From Isoptericola sediminis (GTDB lineage Bacteria; Actinomycetota; Actinomycetes; Actinomycetales; Cellulomonadaceae), in the NCBI RefSeq assembly GCF_013085345.1, contig NZ_JABFAJ010000001.1, forward strand, positions 1 to 64,000: a stretch of 64,000 nucleotides of DNA. The letters are read 5' to 3'. The translations under genes were made by a program, and so were the position numbers. The notes below the pieces were generated by a model. That model made no database searches. It was given only the letters and a program-made list of their open reading frames with translations, and was not told where the DNA came from. Positions 9,101 through 17,279 of this stretch are shown piece by piece (the first letter of the stretch is position 1; each line of letters starts with the position of its first letter).

Positions 9101-11974
9101 TACGGCGTGGACGGGGCGCGCAACGGCGCGAACTACTCCTTCTCCGTGGGGGAGAGTGACACCGTGACGTTCTCCTACGACATCGCGACGCACCTGCTCA
9201 CCATCGGGACCGAGAACCCGCCGCTGGCGGGCAGCGGGCAGCAGGCCGCGCACTGGGTGCGCGAGGACCTCCTGCTGGCCCCGGACGACCTCGGGACCGG
9301 CGACACCTGGACCCTGTGGACCGCCCCCGAGGGCGGCCTCGAGGCCACCATGCCCGACGGTGGCGACGACGGCGGCGCCACCGTGACCGGACCCGACGGC
9401 GGCGAGCTGCCCGAGGGTGCGGCCTCCTACACGCTCGAGCCCGGCGACCTGCCGGACGACGTGGCCGAGGACTTCCCGGCGCTGGCCGACCACACGGCGC
9501 TGGTGCCGACGTCGGACGGCGAGGCCCTGGACCGCGCGACGGTCGAGGACCTGCTCACCGGCCAGCTCCTGGTGACCCGCACCGACGGCGACACACTCAC
9601 GGCCGCCACCGGCGTGCAGGTGCCGGGCGTGCTGGACGACCTGTACGCCAAGGAGGCGGCGAGCCGGCCGTTCGGCGTCACGGTGCACCCGAACCTCAAG
9701 TGGGCTCTGTTCGGGCTCTGGGCGCCGACGGCGAAGGACGTCGACCTGCTGGTCTGGCCCGCGGGTCGCGACCTGGGTGAGGAGCCCGACCGCTTCGACA
9801 CCGCCCGCACCGCGGACGGCTCGTGGACGCTGGACGGCAAGGCCGAGGACAAGAAGTACCCCTGGTACGGCGCGCGCTACCAGTTCGCCGTCGAGGTGTA
9901 CGTCCCCAGCACCGGGCAGGTGGAGGCGAACGTCGTCACCGACCCGTACTCGGTGGCGCTGACCACCGACTCGACGCACTCGGTGGTCGTGTCGCTGGAC
10001 GACAAGCAGTTCCAGCCGAAGGTCTGGCGCACCAGCGCCCAGCCCGTCGTGGAGCGGCCCGTCGACCAGACGATCTACGAGCTGCACGTGCGGGACTTCT
10101 CGGTCGAGGACTCCACGGTCCCCGAGAAGGTGCGGGGCTCCTACCTGGCCTTCGCCGAGTCGGACTCGGACGGCATGACCCACCTGCGTGAGCTGGCCGA
10201 GGCCGGCATGACGACGGTGCACCTGCTGCCGACGTTCGACATCGCCTCGATCACCGAGGACCCGGCCGACCAGGAGACCACCGGCGACCTGTCCGGCTTC
10301 GCCCCGGACTCCACGGAGCAGCAGGCCGCCGTCGCGGAGGTGCAGGGTCAGGACGCCTTCAACTGGGGCTACGACCCGTACCACTTCACGACGCCGGAGG
10401 GCTCGTACGCCGTCGACCGTGAGGGCGGGGCCCGCGTGGCCGAGTTCCGCACGATGGTGGGCTCGCTGCACGAGGCCGGGCTCCAGGTCGTCCTCGACCA
10501 GGTGTTCAACCACACCGCCCAGAGCGGCCAGGCCGAGAAGTCGGTGCTGGACCGGGTCGTGCCGGGCTACTACCACCGGCTCAACCCGACCACCGGCGCC
10601 GTCGAGACCAGCACCTGCTGCCAGAACGTCGCCACCGAGCACGCGATGGCCGAGCAGCTCATGGTCGACTCGGTCGTCACCTGGGCCCGCGACTACAAGG
10701 TCGACGGCTTCCGGTTCGACCTCATGGGTCACCACTCCCGGGACAACATGCTCGCCGTCCGCGAGGCGCTCGACGCGCTGACGGTCGACGAGGACGGCGT
10801 GGACGGCTCGGCGGTCTACCTGTACGGCGAGGGCTGGAACTTCGGCGAGGTGGCGGACAACGCCCTGTTCACGCAGGCCACGCAGGGCCAGCTCGGCGGC
10901 ACCGGGATCGGGACGTTCAGCGACCGGCTCCGCGACGCCGTGCACGGCGGCTCGCCCGTCGACGGTCCGTCGACGTTCACCCAGGGCTTCGGCACCGGGC
11001 TGTTCACCGACCCGAACGGGCGCGAGGCCCGCACCGGCGAGCCCGGCACGGTGAACGACGGCGGGGACGACGAGGCGGCCGACCTCGCCCACCAGACGGA
11101 CCTGGTCCGCCTGGGGCTGGCCGGCAACCTGCGGGACTACACGTTCCTCACCTCGGACGGCGAGATGACCCGGGGCGAGGACCTCGACTACCGCGGCTCC
11201 CCGGCCGGCTACGCCGAGTCCCCGGAGGAGGTCGTCACCTACGTCGACGCCCACGACAACGAGACGCTGTTCGACCTGCTCACGCTCAAGCTGCCGCAGG
11301 CGACGTCGATGGACGACCGGGTCCGGATGAATACCGTCTCGCTCGGCACGGCGGCACTGGCCCAGACGCCCTCGTTCTGGCACGCCGGCACGGACCTGCT
11401 CCGCTCGAAGTCGCTGGACCGCAACTCCTACGACTCCGGCGACTGGTTCAACGCCATCGACTGGACGGGTCAGGACAACGGGTTCGCCCGGGGTCTGCCG
11501 ATGGCCGCGGACAACGAGGAGAAGTGGCCGCTCATGGCGCCGCTGCTGGCCGACCCGGCGCTCAAGCCGACGCCGGAGCACATCGCCACGGCCTCCGCGC
11601 AGGCGCGGGAGCTGCTGGAGCTGCGGTCCTCGACGCAGCTGCTCCGGCTGGGGTCGGCCGAGCTCATCCAGGAGAAGGTCTCGTTCCCGGGCTCGGGTCC
11701 GGACGCCGTCCCGGGCGTCATCGTCATGGCGATCGACGACACGGTCGGTGCCGACGTCGACCCGGCGCTCGACGGGGCGCTCGTGGTGTTCAACGCCTCG
11801 CCCGAGGCGGCCACGATCGACCTGCCGGACCTCGCCGGACGGGGCTTCGAGCTCTCGCCGGTGCAGGCCGGCGGCGTCGACCCCGTCGTCCAGGAGACCT
11901 CCTGGGACCGTGACGCCGGGAGCGTGACGGTGCCGGCGCGGACCGTGGCGGTGCTGGTCGAGCCCCAGGGCTGA
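6131..11974 (+). CDS. Secreted bifunctional alpha-amylase / pullulanase
   Basis: Extracellular starch-degrading enzyme of 1947 residues with two complete GH13 catalytic units. An Arg-rich n-region, a hydrophobic stretch and the ASA cleavage site near residue 41 make a signal peptide. Order: an X25-like starch module (about 45-135); an alpha-amylase GH13 domain (about 160-700) with Asp420 (GFRID), Glu454 (FGEVYD) and Asp524 (GNHDMG); an Ig/Fn3-like segment; two more X25-like modules (about 830-1030), each with a conserved Cys pair; then a pullulanase unit with the FNWGYDP signature, Asp1530 (GFRFD), Glu1567 (YGEGW) and Asp1709 (AHDNE). The first unit should cut alpha-1,4 and the second alpha-1,6 linkages, like the Bifidobacterium ApuB type of amylopullulanase. 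There is no sorting motif, so it is probably released. AAGGAG at 6119-6124 sits 6 nt before the ATG. It is transcribed alone from the promoter/operator at 6051-6083. Confidence 0.93.
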   Translation: MARAPRPPAPRRAVATLAALAVAVPAVAGGLALAGVPAASAADRSVALVGDLQSELGCGADWDPACDATELAPVGDGTYAAEFDVPAGTYEYKVAIDDSWDEAYGRDGGGDNAPLVLGGDTRLRVTYDDATNLTALTPLGLAGEYDAATDDALVAAPARQAGGDEQFYFVMTDRFANGDTANDTAGLGDDPLVSGFDPTNKGFYQGGDLAGLHDNLDYVEGLGTTAIWLTPSFKNRPVQGSGDDVSAGYHGYWITDFTQIDPHLGTNAELEALIADAHSRGIKVYFDIITNHTADVVDYAEGEYSYIDQATSPYTDAAGNTFDPADYAGTGDFPELDAATSFPYTPVVADADAEVKVPAWLNDSTLYHNRGNSTWSGESVTYGDFAGLDDLMTEHPTVVNGFVEVYQDWVDLGIDGFRIDTVKHVNREFWDTWTTEVLDYAHAAGKDEFFMFGEVYDADPKLLSPYVRETDMSSVLDFAFQASATSYASGNSAKGLAGMFAGDDRYTTPDTSAAALPTFLGNHDMGRVGYMLNSTDDPLARDELAHELMYLTRGQPVVYYGDEQGFAGTGGDKDARQTLFATQVDSYANQELVTGETAGSQDRYDTDAPLYSLIADLSALRESTPALGQGAQIERHVADGGGIYATSRVDRDEKVEHLVALNNASEERTATFATLTPGATYSALYGETGEVTADASGEVTVTVPATSAVVLVADRTVGADTSGDIRLEVPAAGAAVSGDAPVRAAIDDAWAETSFAWREVGTTDWQPLGTAEDTTPRVFHTTAGLPEGTLVEYRAVTVDADGDRAAASTFASVGVDVSGTAGEEEPPSDIDMVTVPGNHNSEMGCAGDWTPDCENARLTERADGVFEGTFDLPAGDYEYKVAINGSWDLNYGAGGEQNGANASYSHDGGEITFYWDPVSKDFSSTAQGPIVTLPGSYQDEAGCPGDWQPECLATWAKDPDGDGVYTWSTDALPGGAYEVKVAHGMSWDENYGVDGARNGANYSFSVGESDTVTFSYDIATHLLTIGTENPPLAGSGQQAAHWVREDLLLAPDDLGTGDTWTLWTAPEGGLEATMPDGGDDGGATVTGPDGGELPEGAASYTLEPGDLPDDVAEDFPALADHTALVPTSDGEALDRATVEDLLTGQLLVTRTDGDTLTAATGVQVPGVLDDLYAKEAASRPFGVTVHPNLKWALFGLWAPTAKDVDLLVWPAGRDLGEEPDRFDTARTADGSWTLDGKAEDKKYPWYGARYQFAVEVYVPSTGQVEANVVTDPYSVALTTDSTHSVVVSLDDKQFQPKVWRTSAQPVVERPVDQTIYELHVRDFSVEDSTVPEKVRGSYLAFAESDSDGMTHLRELAEAGMTTVHLLPTFDIASITEDPADQETTGDLSGFAPDSTEQQAAVAEVQGQDAFNWGYDPYHFTTPEGSYAVDREGGARVAEFRTMVGSLHEAGLQVVLDQVFNHTAQSGQAEKSVLDRVVPGYYHRLNPTTGAVETSTCCQNVATEHAMAEQLMVDSVVTWARDYKVDGFRFDLMGHHSRDNMLAVREALDALTVDEDGVDGSAVYLYGEGWNFGEVADNALFTQATQGQLGGTGIGTFSDRLRDAVHGGSPVDGPSTFTQGFGTGLFTDPNGREARTGEPGTVNDGGDDEAADLAHQTDLVRLGLAGNLRDYTFLTSDGEMTRGEDLDYRGSPAGYAESPEEVVTYVDAHDNETLFDLLTLKLPQATSMDDRVRMNTVSLGTAALAQTPSFWHAGTDLLRSKSLDRNSYDSGDWFNAIDWTGQDNGFARGLPMAADNEEKWPLMAPLLADPALKPTPEHIATASAQARELLELRSSTQLLRLGSAELIQEKVSFPGSGPDAVPGVIVMAIDDTVGADVDPALDGALVVFNASPEAATIDLPDLAGRGFELSPVQAGGVDPVVQETSWDRDAGSVTVPARTVAVLVEPQG

Positions 11975-11993
11975 CAGCGGTCCACGACGGCGT

Positions 11994-12035
11994 GCAGGCC
12001 GGGAGGCGGAGCTCAGGCTCGGCCTCCCGGCCTGC
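11994..12035. terminator. Bidirectional terminator between amylopullulanase and hydrolase genes
   Basis: A perfect 14-bp stem (11994-12007 with 12022-12035) and 14-nt loop lies between the convergent ends of the amylopullulanase gene (11974) and the minus-strand hydrolase gene (12065). It can serve both strands. There is no clear T-run. Confidence 0.75.
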
Positions 12036-12064
12036 GCATGTCTGCGTCGTTCCCCGCCTCGTCC

Positions 12065-12868
12065 TCACGCCGGTGAGCCCGCGTCCGCCAGGAAGGTCTG
12101 CACCTCCCGGGTGAAGGCGTCGGGGCTCTCGACGTTGCTCAGGTGCCCGACGCCGGGCAGCACGACGAGACGGGACCCGGGAATGGCCTCGTGGAGGGCC
12201 GCAGCGACCGGCAGGGGTGCGCGGACGTCGAGCTCGCCGTGCAGCACGAGCGTGGGCACGCGGATGCTCCCGAGGGCGTCGCGCAGGTCGGCACCGGCCA
12301 TCGCCTCGAGCATGGTCAGGCTCGCGCGCGGGTGGACGCCGGCCATCAGGTCGAGGGTCCGCGTCCGCAGAGCGGTCGGTGCGGCCGGGGCCAGCAGGCC
12401 GGGCACGTACTCCGGCAGCCAGACGTCGGGGTCGCGGGTGACGTCGTCGGTGGCGCGCCGGAGCCGGCGGTCGACCTCGTCGGGCGAGAGCGACCCCGCC
12501 CAGCCGGCGTAGGCGCCGCAGAGGACGAGGCTCCGGGGAACCTTTGGGTGCCGGGTCGCCAGGGCGAGCGCCACCCCGCCGCCGAACGAGAGCCCCAGGA
12601 CGTGCGGCCGGTCGAGGCCGAGGGCGGAGACGAACCCCGCGAGGGTGTCGGCGTAGTCGTCGAGCGTGAAGTCCTCCGGCGGGTCGTCGGAGCCGCCGGC
12701 GCCCGGGGCGTCCCAGGCGACGACGTCGAACCGGTCGGCGAGCGCGTCGAGCTGCGGCTCCCACGCCCGGCTGTCGAACCCGAAGCCGCCGTGGAGCAGC
12801 ACCAGGGGATCGCCTCGGCCCGTCCGTCGGTAGGTGATCCGCCGGCCCGAGACGGTGACCGCGTCCAT
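12065..12868 (-). CDS. Alpha/beta hydrolase
   Basis: Cytoplasmic alpha/beta-hydrolase-fold enzyme of 267 residues; the substrate cannot be told. The full triad is visible: nucleophile Ser94 in GLSFGGG, Asp214 in HGELD and His242 in GVGHLSN. The oxyanion motif LLHGGFG is at 24-30. The fold and spacing resemble 3-oxoadipate enol-lactonase and similar esterases, but no pathway neighbours support that role. The start is the ATG at 12868, where homology begins. There is no strong ribosome site; CATGCT lies 6 nt upstream on the minus strand and may be a -10 box for a leaderless mRNA. It is divergent from the chvE operon. Confidence 0.87.
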   Translation of the reverse strand: MDAVTVSGRRITYRRTGRGDPLVLLHGGFGFDSRAWEPQLDALADRFDVVAWDAPGAGGSDDPPEDFTLDDYADTLAGFVSALGLDRPHVLGLSFGGGVALALATRHPKVPRSLVLCGAYAGWAGSLSPDEVDRRLRRATDDVTRDPDVWLPEYVPGLLAPAAPTALRTRTLDLMAGVHPRASLTMLEAMAGADLRDALGSIRVPTLVLHGELDVRAPLPVAAALHEAIPGSRLVVLPGVGHLSNVESPDAFTREVQTFLADAGSPA

Positions 12869-12991
12869 GCTCCGAGCATGGCATCGTGGGGGCCGGCTGC
12901 GCTCCCCGGTCTCGGCGACCGCGGTGCGCATAGGTTCGAGAGTCAAACGCAGGAAGTTCCTCTTTCGGTCAATCCGGGCCCTGAGCGATGG

Positions 12992-13007
12992 TTGTTAACG
13001 CTCACCT
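12992..13007. promoter_or_regulatory. LacI-type operator upstream of the chvE operon (putative arabinose regulator site)
   Basis: The 16 bases TTGTTAACGCTCACCT match, in inverted orientation, the operator in the araB promoter (24113-24128) at 14 of 16 positions, including 13 consecutive bases. The central CG and TGTTAA/TGTGAG half-sites are typical of LacI-family operators. It sits in a 307-base gene-free stretch (12869-13175), upstream of the chvE promoter and of the divergent hydrolase. The regulator is probably the LacI protein encoded at 23011-24075. Confidence 0.7.
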
Positions 13008-13043
13008 GTAACCGGATCGTGATGATCTTGTCCCTCCAGAGCG

Positions 13044-13072
13044 TTGACTTCGAGTCCCGAACTCAGCAGAGT
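13044..13072 (+). promoter_or_regulatory. Promoter of the chvE-mmsA-mmsB operon
   Basis: -35 TTGACT (13044-13049), a 17-bp spacer and -10 CAGAGT (13067-13072) lie 104 bases before the chvE start codon, giving a leader of about 95 nt. The operator at 12992-13007 is about 40 bp upstream of the -35 box, an unusual place for simple repression, so a second promoter nearer the operator is possible. The rest of 12869-13175 shows no other clear feature. Confidence 0.5.
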
Positions 13073-13175
13073 GTTCCTCGGTCGTCATGACGGCGGCCTT
13101 GGTCCGGCCCTCGGTGGGCACCGGCGGTGAAGGTCGCCGCCGGCGGGACCCTCGACGACGAGAAGGAGCGCGAGG

Positions 13176-14333
13176 ATGCGACTCGGCAACAAGATGGGCG
13201 CGGTGGCCGCGGGTGCGGCGCTGACGCTCTCCCTGGCCGCCTGCGGTGGCGAGGGCGCGGGCTCCGGCACGGACGGTGCCGCGGGCGACGGCGACGAGAA
13301 CGTCAAGGTCGGCGTCGCGATGCCGACGCAGACCTACGAGCGCTGGATCCAGGACGGCGGCAACGTCGAGGCCGGGCTCGAGGAGCTCGGGTACGACGTC
13401 GACCTGCAGTTCGCGAACGACGACATCCCCACCCAGACCCAGCAGATCGACTCGATGATCACCGAGGGCGTCGACGTCCTGATCATCGCCTCGATCGACG
13501 GCACGGCGCTGACCAGCCAGCTCGAGGCGGCCGCCGCGGCGAACATCCCGGTCATCGCCTACGACCGCCTGATCCGCGACAGCGAGAACGTGGACTTCTA
13601 CACCACGTTCGACAACCGTGCGGTCGGCGTCGCCCAGGCCAACGCCCTGCTGCGCGGCCTCGGCTACTTCGACGAGAACGGCGAGCCCACCGGTGAGGAG
13701 GGCCCGTACAACATCGAGCTCTTCGCCGGGTCGCCGGACGACAACAACGCGACCTTCTTCTTCGAGGGTGCGATGTCGGTCCTGCAGCCGCTGATGGACG
13801 AGGGCGTCGTCGAGGTGCCCTCCGGCCAGACCAGCTTCGACCAGGTCAGCACGCAGCGCTGGGAGCTCGAGACCGCTCAGAGCCGCATGGAGGACCTGCT
13901 GACCTCCACGTACACGGGCAACGACAAGAAGCTCGACGGTGTGCTCGCCCCGGCGGACGTGCTCTCCCGCGGCATCATCAACGCCCTCCAGGGCTCGGGC
14001 ATGGGCCCGACGATCGAGGAGGGCCTGCCGATCGTCACCGGTCAGGACGCCGAGATCTCCAACGTCAAGCTGATCAACGAGGGCGTCCAGTCCTCGACGA
14101 TCTTCAAGGACACGCGCAAGCTCGCCGAGCAGGCCGTGGCCGCGACGGAGTCCTTCGTCGAGGGCGAGGAGCCCGAGGCGAACGACACCGAGACCTACGA
14201 CAACGGCGTGAAGGTCGTCCCGTCCTACCTGCTGGAGGTCGAGACCGTCTTCGCCGAGGACATCGAGCCGGTCCTCGTGGACTCCGGCTACTACACGATG
14301 GACGAGGTCGAGTCCGGCCAGACCGCGGAGTGA
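13176..14333 (+). CDS. chvE: Sugar ABC transporter substrate-binding lipoprotein (ChvE family)
   Basis: Solute receptor of a CUT2-type sugar importer, 385 residues, anchored outside the membrane. The N-terminus is a lipoprotein signal with lipobox LAAC and lipidated Cys23. The mature part has the periplasmic-binding-protein type I fold of ChvE/MmsE proteins, with sequence such as VGVAMPTQTYERWIQDG at the start of the fold. ChvE proteins bind arabinose, xylose, galactose or glucose. Arabinose is favoured here because the operon shares an operator with araBDA. GAAGGAG about 8 nt upstream sets the ATG at 13176. A strong hairpin separates it from mmsA, consistent with higher expression of the receptor than of the membrane parts. 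Confidence 0.92.
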   Translation: MRLGNKMGAVAAGAALTLSLAACGGEGAGSGTDGAAGDGDENVKVGVAMPTQTYERWIQDGGNVEAGLEELGYDVDLQFANDDIPTQTQQIDSMITEGVDVLIIASIDGTALTSQLEAAAAANIPVIAYDRLIRDSENVDFYTTFDNRAVGVAQANALLRGLGYFDENGEPTGEEGPYNIELFAGSPDDNNATFFFEGAMSVLQPLMDEGVVEVPSGQTSFDQVSTQRWELETAQSRMEDLLTSTYTGNDKKLDGVLAPADVLSRGIINALQGSGMGPTIEEGLPIVTGQDAEISNVKLINEGVQSSTIFKDTRKLAEQAVAATESFVEGEEPEANDTETYDNGVKVVPSYLLEVETVFAEDIEPVLVDSGYYTMDEVESGQTAE

Positions 14334-14364
14334 TCCCGCGGGTCTGACCCACCTCATCACGGCC

Positions 14365-14405
14365 GGGCCGTCCGTCGTGCGCCAACCCGCCACGACGGAC
14401 GGCCC
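14365..14405 (+). terminator. Intercistronic hairpin between chvE and mmsA
   Basis: A perfect 15-bp stem (14365-14379 with 14391-14405) with an 11-nt loop lies in the 138-base gap between chvE and mmsA. Such hairpins in sugar ABC operons act as partial terminators or 3'-end stabilisers that raise receptor mRNA over permease mRNA. There is no T-run, so the stabiliser role may dominate. Confidence 0.65.
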
Positions 14406-14471
14406 GCCCCGGGTCCGCCGCCGGCCAGTCGCCGCGGTCGTACCCCCACCCAAGGAGGGACGAGAGCGTAG

Positions 14472-16031
14472 ATGAGCACCATCCTGGAGATGCGCTCCAT
14501 CACCAAGGAGTTTCCCGGCGTCAAGGCGCTGTCGGACGTCACCCTCACCGTCGAGCAGGGCGAGATCCACGCCATCTGCGGCGAGAACGGCGCCGGCAAG
14601 TCGACGCTGATGAAGGTGCTGTCGGGCGTCTACCCGCACGGCACCTACGACGGCGAGATCGTCTTCGACGGGTCCACGGCCGAGTTCGGGTCCATCTCGG
14701 ACTCCGAGCGCGAGGGCATCGTCATCATCCACCAGGAGCTCGCCCTGGTGCCGTACCTGTCGGTCGCCGAGAACATCTTCCTCGGCAACGAGACCCGGGG
14801 GCGTTTCGGTCTGGTCGACTGGAACGCGGCCAACCACCAGGCGTCCGCCCTGCTCGAGCGCGTCGGCCTGCACGAGAACCCGACCACTCCGATCGGCCAG
14901 CTCGGCGTCGGCAAGCAGCAGCTCATCGAGATCGCCAAGGCGCTCTCGAAGGAGGTGCGCCTGCTCATCCTCGACGAGCCGACCGCCGCCCTGAACGACA
15001 CGGACTCCGAGCACCTGCTCGAGCTCCTGCGCGCGCTGCGCGCCGAGGGCATCACCTGCATCATCATCTCCCACAAGCTCAACGAGATCGAGGAGATCGC
15101 CGACCGGACGACCATCATCCGCGACGGGCAGACGATCGAGACGATCGACATGTCCGAGACGGGGTCCACGCAGGACCGGATCATCCGCGGCATGGTGGGA
15201 CGCGACATCGAGAACCGCTACCCGCACCGGACGCCGGACATCGGCGACGAGGTGCTGCGGGTCGAGGACTGGAGCGTCGACCACCCCACCCAGGCCGGGC
15301 GACAGGTGATCACCGACGCCGCGTTCTCGGTCCGCGCCGGGGAGGTCGTGGGGATCGCCGGGCTCATGGGCGCCGGCCGCACCGAGCTGGCCATGAGCGT
15401 CTTCGGCCGGTCCTGGGGCCGCAACATCCGCGGCTCGGTCTACAAGGACGGCCAGAAGATCCAGGTCCGCACCGTCGCGGAGGCGATCCGGCACAACATC
15501 GCCTACGCCACGGAGGACCGCAAGCAGTACGGCCTCAACCTCATCGACGACATCCGGCACAACATCTCCGCCGCCGGCCTGTCCAAGCTCGCCCCCGGCG
15601 GCTGGGTCAACAGCAACGAAGAGCTGAAGGTCGCCGAGGAGTACCGTGACTCGCTGAACATCAAGACCCCCAACGTCGTGGCGGAGGTCGGCAAGCTCTC
15701 CGGCGGGAACCAGCAGAAGGTCGTGCTGTCCAAGTGGCTGTACACCGACCCGGACGTGCTGATCCTCGACGAGCCGACCCGCGGCATCGACGTCGGTGCG
15801 AAGTACGAGATCTACACGATCATCAACAAGATGGTCGCGGCGGGGAAGGCGGTCGTCGTCATCTCCTCCGAGCTGCCCGAGCTGCTCGGCATCTGCGACC
15901 GCGTGTACACCCTCGCCTTCGGTCGCATCACGGGTGAGCTCCCCGTCGCCGAGGCGACGCAGGAACGCCTCATGGAGCTCATGACCCTCGAGCGCGACCA
16001 GCCCCTGCCCACGAAGGAACTCACCTCATGA
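14472..16031 (+). CDS. mmsA: Multiple-sugar ABC transporter ATPase (two ABC domains)
   Basis: Cytoplasmic energy-coupling subunit of the ChvE importer, 519 residues with two tandem ABC domains as usual for CUT2 ATPases. Domain 1 has Walker [10 protein letters not shown] at 37-45 and Walker B LLILDEPT near 165. Domain 2 has the degenerate Walker A typical of this family (GLMGAGRTE, near 295), signature LSGGNQQK and Walker [20 protein letters not shown] about 11 nt upstream serves the ATG at 14472. Its last bases overlap the mmsB start (ATGA), implying translational coupling. Confidence 0.95.
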   Translation: MSTILEMRSITKEFPGVKALSDVTLTVEQGEIHAICGENGAGKSTLMKVLSGVYPHGTYDGEIVFDGSTAEFGSISDSEREGIVIIHQELALVPYLSVAENIFLGNETRGRFGLVDWNAANHQASALLERVGLHENPTTPIGQLGVGKQQLIEIAKALSKEVRLLILDEPTAALNDTDSEHLLELLRALRAEGITCIIISHKLNEIEEIADRTTIIRDGQTIETIDMSETGSTQDRIIRGMVGRDIENRYPHRTPDIGDEVLRVEDWSVDHPTQAGRQVITDAAFSVRAGEVVGIAGLMGAGRTELAMSVFGRSWGRNIRGSVYKDGQKIQVRTVAEAIRHNIAYATEDRKQYGLNLIDDIRHNISAAGLSKLAPGGWVNSNEELKVAEEYRDSLNIKTPNVVAEVGKLSGGNQQKVVLSKWLYTDPDVLILDEPTRGIDVGAKYEIYTIINKMVAAGKAVVVISSELPELLGICDRVYTLAFGRITGELPVAEATQERLMELMTLERDQPLPTKELTS

Positions 16032-17206
16032 ACGCCATCGCCTCGCTCCGGGACACGCTGACCCGGAACATGCGCCAGAGCGGCATCCTCGTCGCGTTCG
16101 TCGCGATCGTCGCGCTGTTCGCCGCGCTGCACCCCGCCTTCCTGTCCCCGACGAACCTGACGAACATCGTCCTGCAGTACTCCTACATCCTGATCCTCGC
16201 GATCGGGATGGTGATGATCATCGTCGCCGGGCAGATCGACCTGTCCGTCGGGTCGGTGGTCGCTCTGACAGGAGCCGTGTCGGCGGTCGTCGTCGTCCGT
16301 AACGGGATGCCCTGGTGGGCCGGTGTGCTCGCCGCGCTGCTCGTCGGGCTCATGGTCGGCATCTGGCAGGGCTTCTGGGTCGCCTACGTCGGCATCCCCG
16401 GCTTCATCGTGACCCTGGCGGGCATGCTGCTGTTCCGCGGCCTGACCTTCCTGGTGCTCGACAACGCCTCGCTGTCGCCGTTCGGCGGCACCTACTACGA
16501 CATCGCCAACGGGTTCCTCAACGGGTTGCTCGGCGGGTACGGGTACGACGTCTTCACCCTGGTGATCTTCGGCATCGCCGTCGTCGGCTTCGCCGTCTCC
16601 CAGTGGCGGACCCGTCAGGGCAAGATCGCCTACCAGCAGTCGGTCGAGTCCATGCCGCTGTTCGTGCTGAAGCTCGTGCTCGTCGCGGCGGTCGTCATGT
16701 GGTTCGGCTACCAGCTCGCGTCCTCGCGCGGTCTGCCGGTCGTGCTGATCATCCTGTCCGTGCTGATCATCGCCTACACGCTGGTCACCCAGAAGTCGGT
16801 GTTCGGCCGCCACGTCTACGCCGTCGGCGGCAACCGGCACGCCGCGGAGCTGTCCGGCGTCGCCGTGAAGAAGATCAACTTCTGGATCTTCGTCAACATG
16901 GGCGTGCTGGCCTCGGTCGCCGGCATCGTCTACTCCTCGCGCATGAACGGTGCCCAGCCGGGCGCCGGCAACATGTTCGAGCTCGACGCGATCGCGGCCT
17001 GCTTCATCGGCGGTGCCTCGACGACCGGCGGCGTGGGCCGGGTCGGCGGCGCCATGATCGGTGGTCTGATCATGGCGGTCATGTCCAACGGCATGCAGCT
17101 CATGGGTGTGCCGCAGTCGATGCAGCAGGTCGTCAAGGGCCTGGTGCTGCTGCTGGCGGTCGCCTTCGACATCTGGAACAAGAAGCGGGCCGCGGCCGCC
17201 CGCTGA
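16028..17206 (+). CDS. mmsB: Multiple-sugar ABC transporter permease
   Basis: Integral membrane permease of the ChvE importer, 392 residues with about ten hydrophobic segments and the branched-chain/sugar permease pattern (for example [10 protein letters not shown] and [13 protein letters not shown]). It belongs to the GguB/XylH group, longer than RbsC-type permeases. The ATG overlaps the mmsA stop by 4 bases. It ends the operon and is followed by a long perfect hairpin at 17218-17261. Confidence 0.94.
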   Translation: MNAIASLRDTLTRNMRQSGILVAFVAIVALFAALHPAFLSPTNLTNIVLQYSYILILAIGMVMIIVAGQIDLSVGSVVALTGAVSAVVVVRNGMPWWAGVLAALLVGLMVGIWQGFWVAYVGIPGFIVTLAGMLLFRGLTFLVLDNASLSPFGGTYYDIANGFLNGLLGGYGYDVFTLVIFGIAVVGFAVSQWRTRQGKIAYQQSVESMPLFVLKLVLVAAVVMWFGYQLASSRGLPVVLIILSVLIIAYTLVTQKSVFGRHVYAVGGNRHAAELSGVAVKKINFWIFVNMGVLASVAGIVYSSRMNGAQPGAGNMFELDAIAACFIGGASTTGGVGRVGGAMIGGLIMAVMSNGMQLMGVPQSMQQVVKGLVLLLAVAFDIWNKKRAAAAR

Positions 17207-17217
17207 GTCCGGAGCTC

Positions 17218-17261
17218 GATGCCGACGGGCGGGTGGGACCTCCCACCCGCCCGTCGGCATC
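17218..17261 (+). terminator. Terminator of the chvE operon
   Basis: A perfect 21-bp stem (17218-17238 with 17241-17261) around a CC centre starts 12 bases past the mmsB stop. It ends only a few bases before the -10 box of the ROK gene, so it cleanly separates the two transcription units. It could also affect the ROK promoter, whose -35 region falls inside the palindrome. Confidence 0.8.
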
Positions 17262-17279
17262 CCCTCTACACTCCAGGTC

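Noticed and set aside
5000-11581. Very long minus-strand open frame opposite the amylopullulanase gene
   Set aside because: Antisense shadow typical of 73% G+C DNA: Val/Arg/Gly/Leu-rich text with no domains, start signal or promoter.
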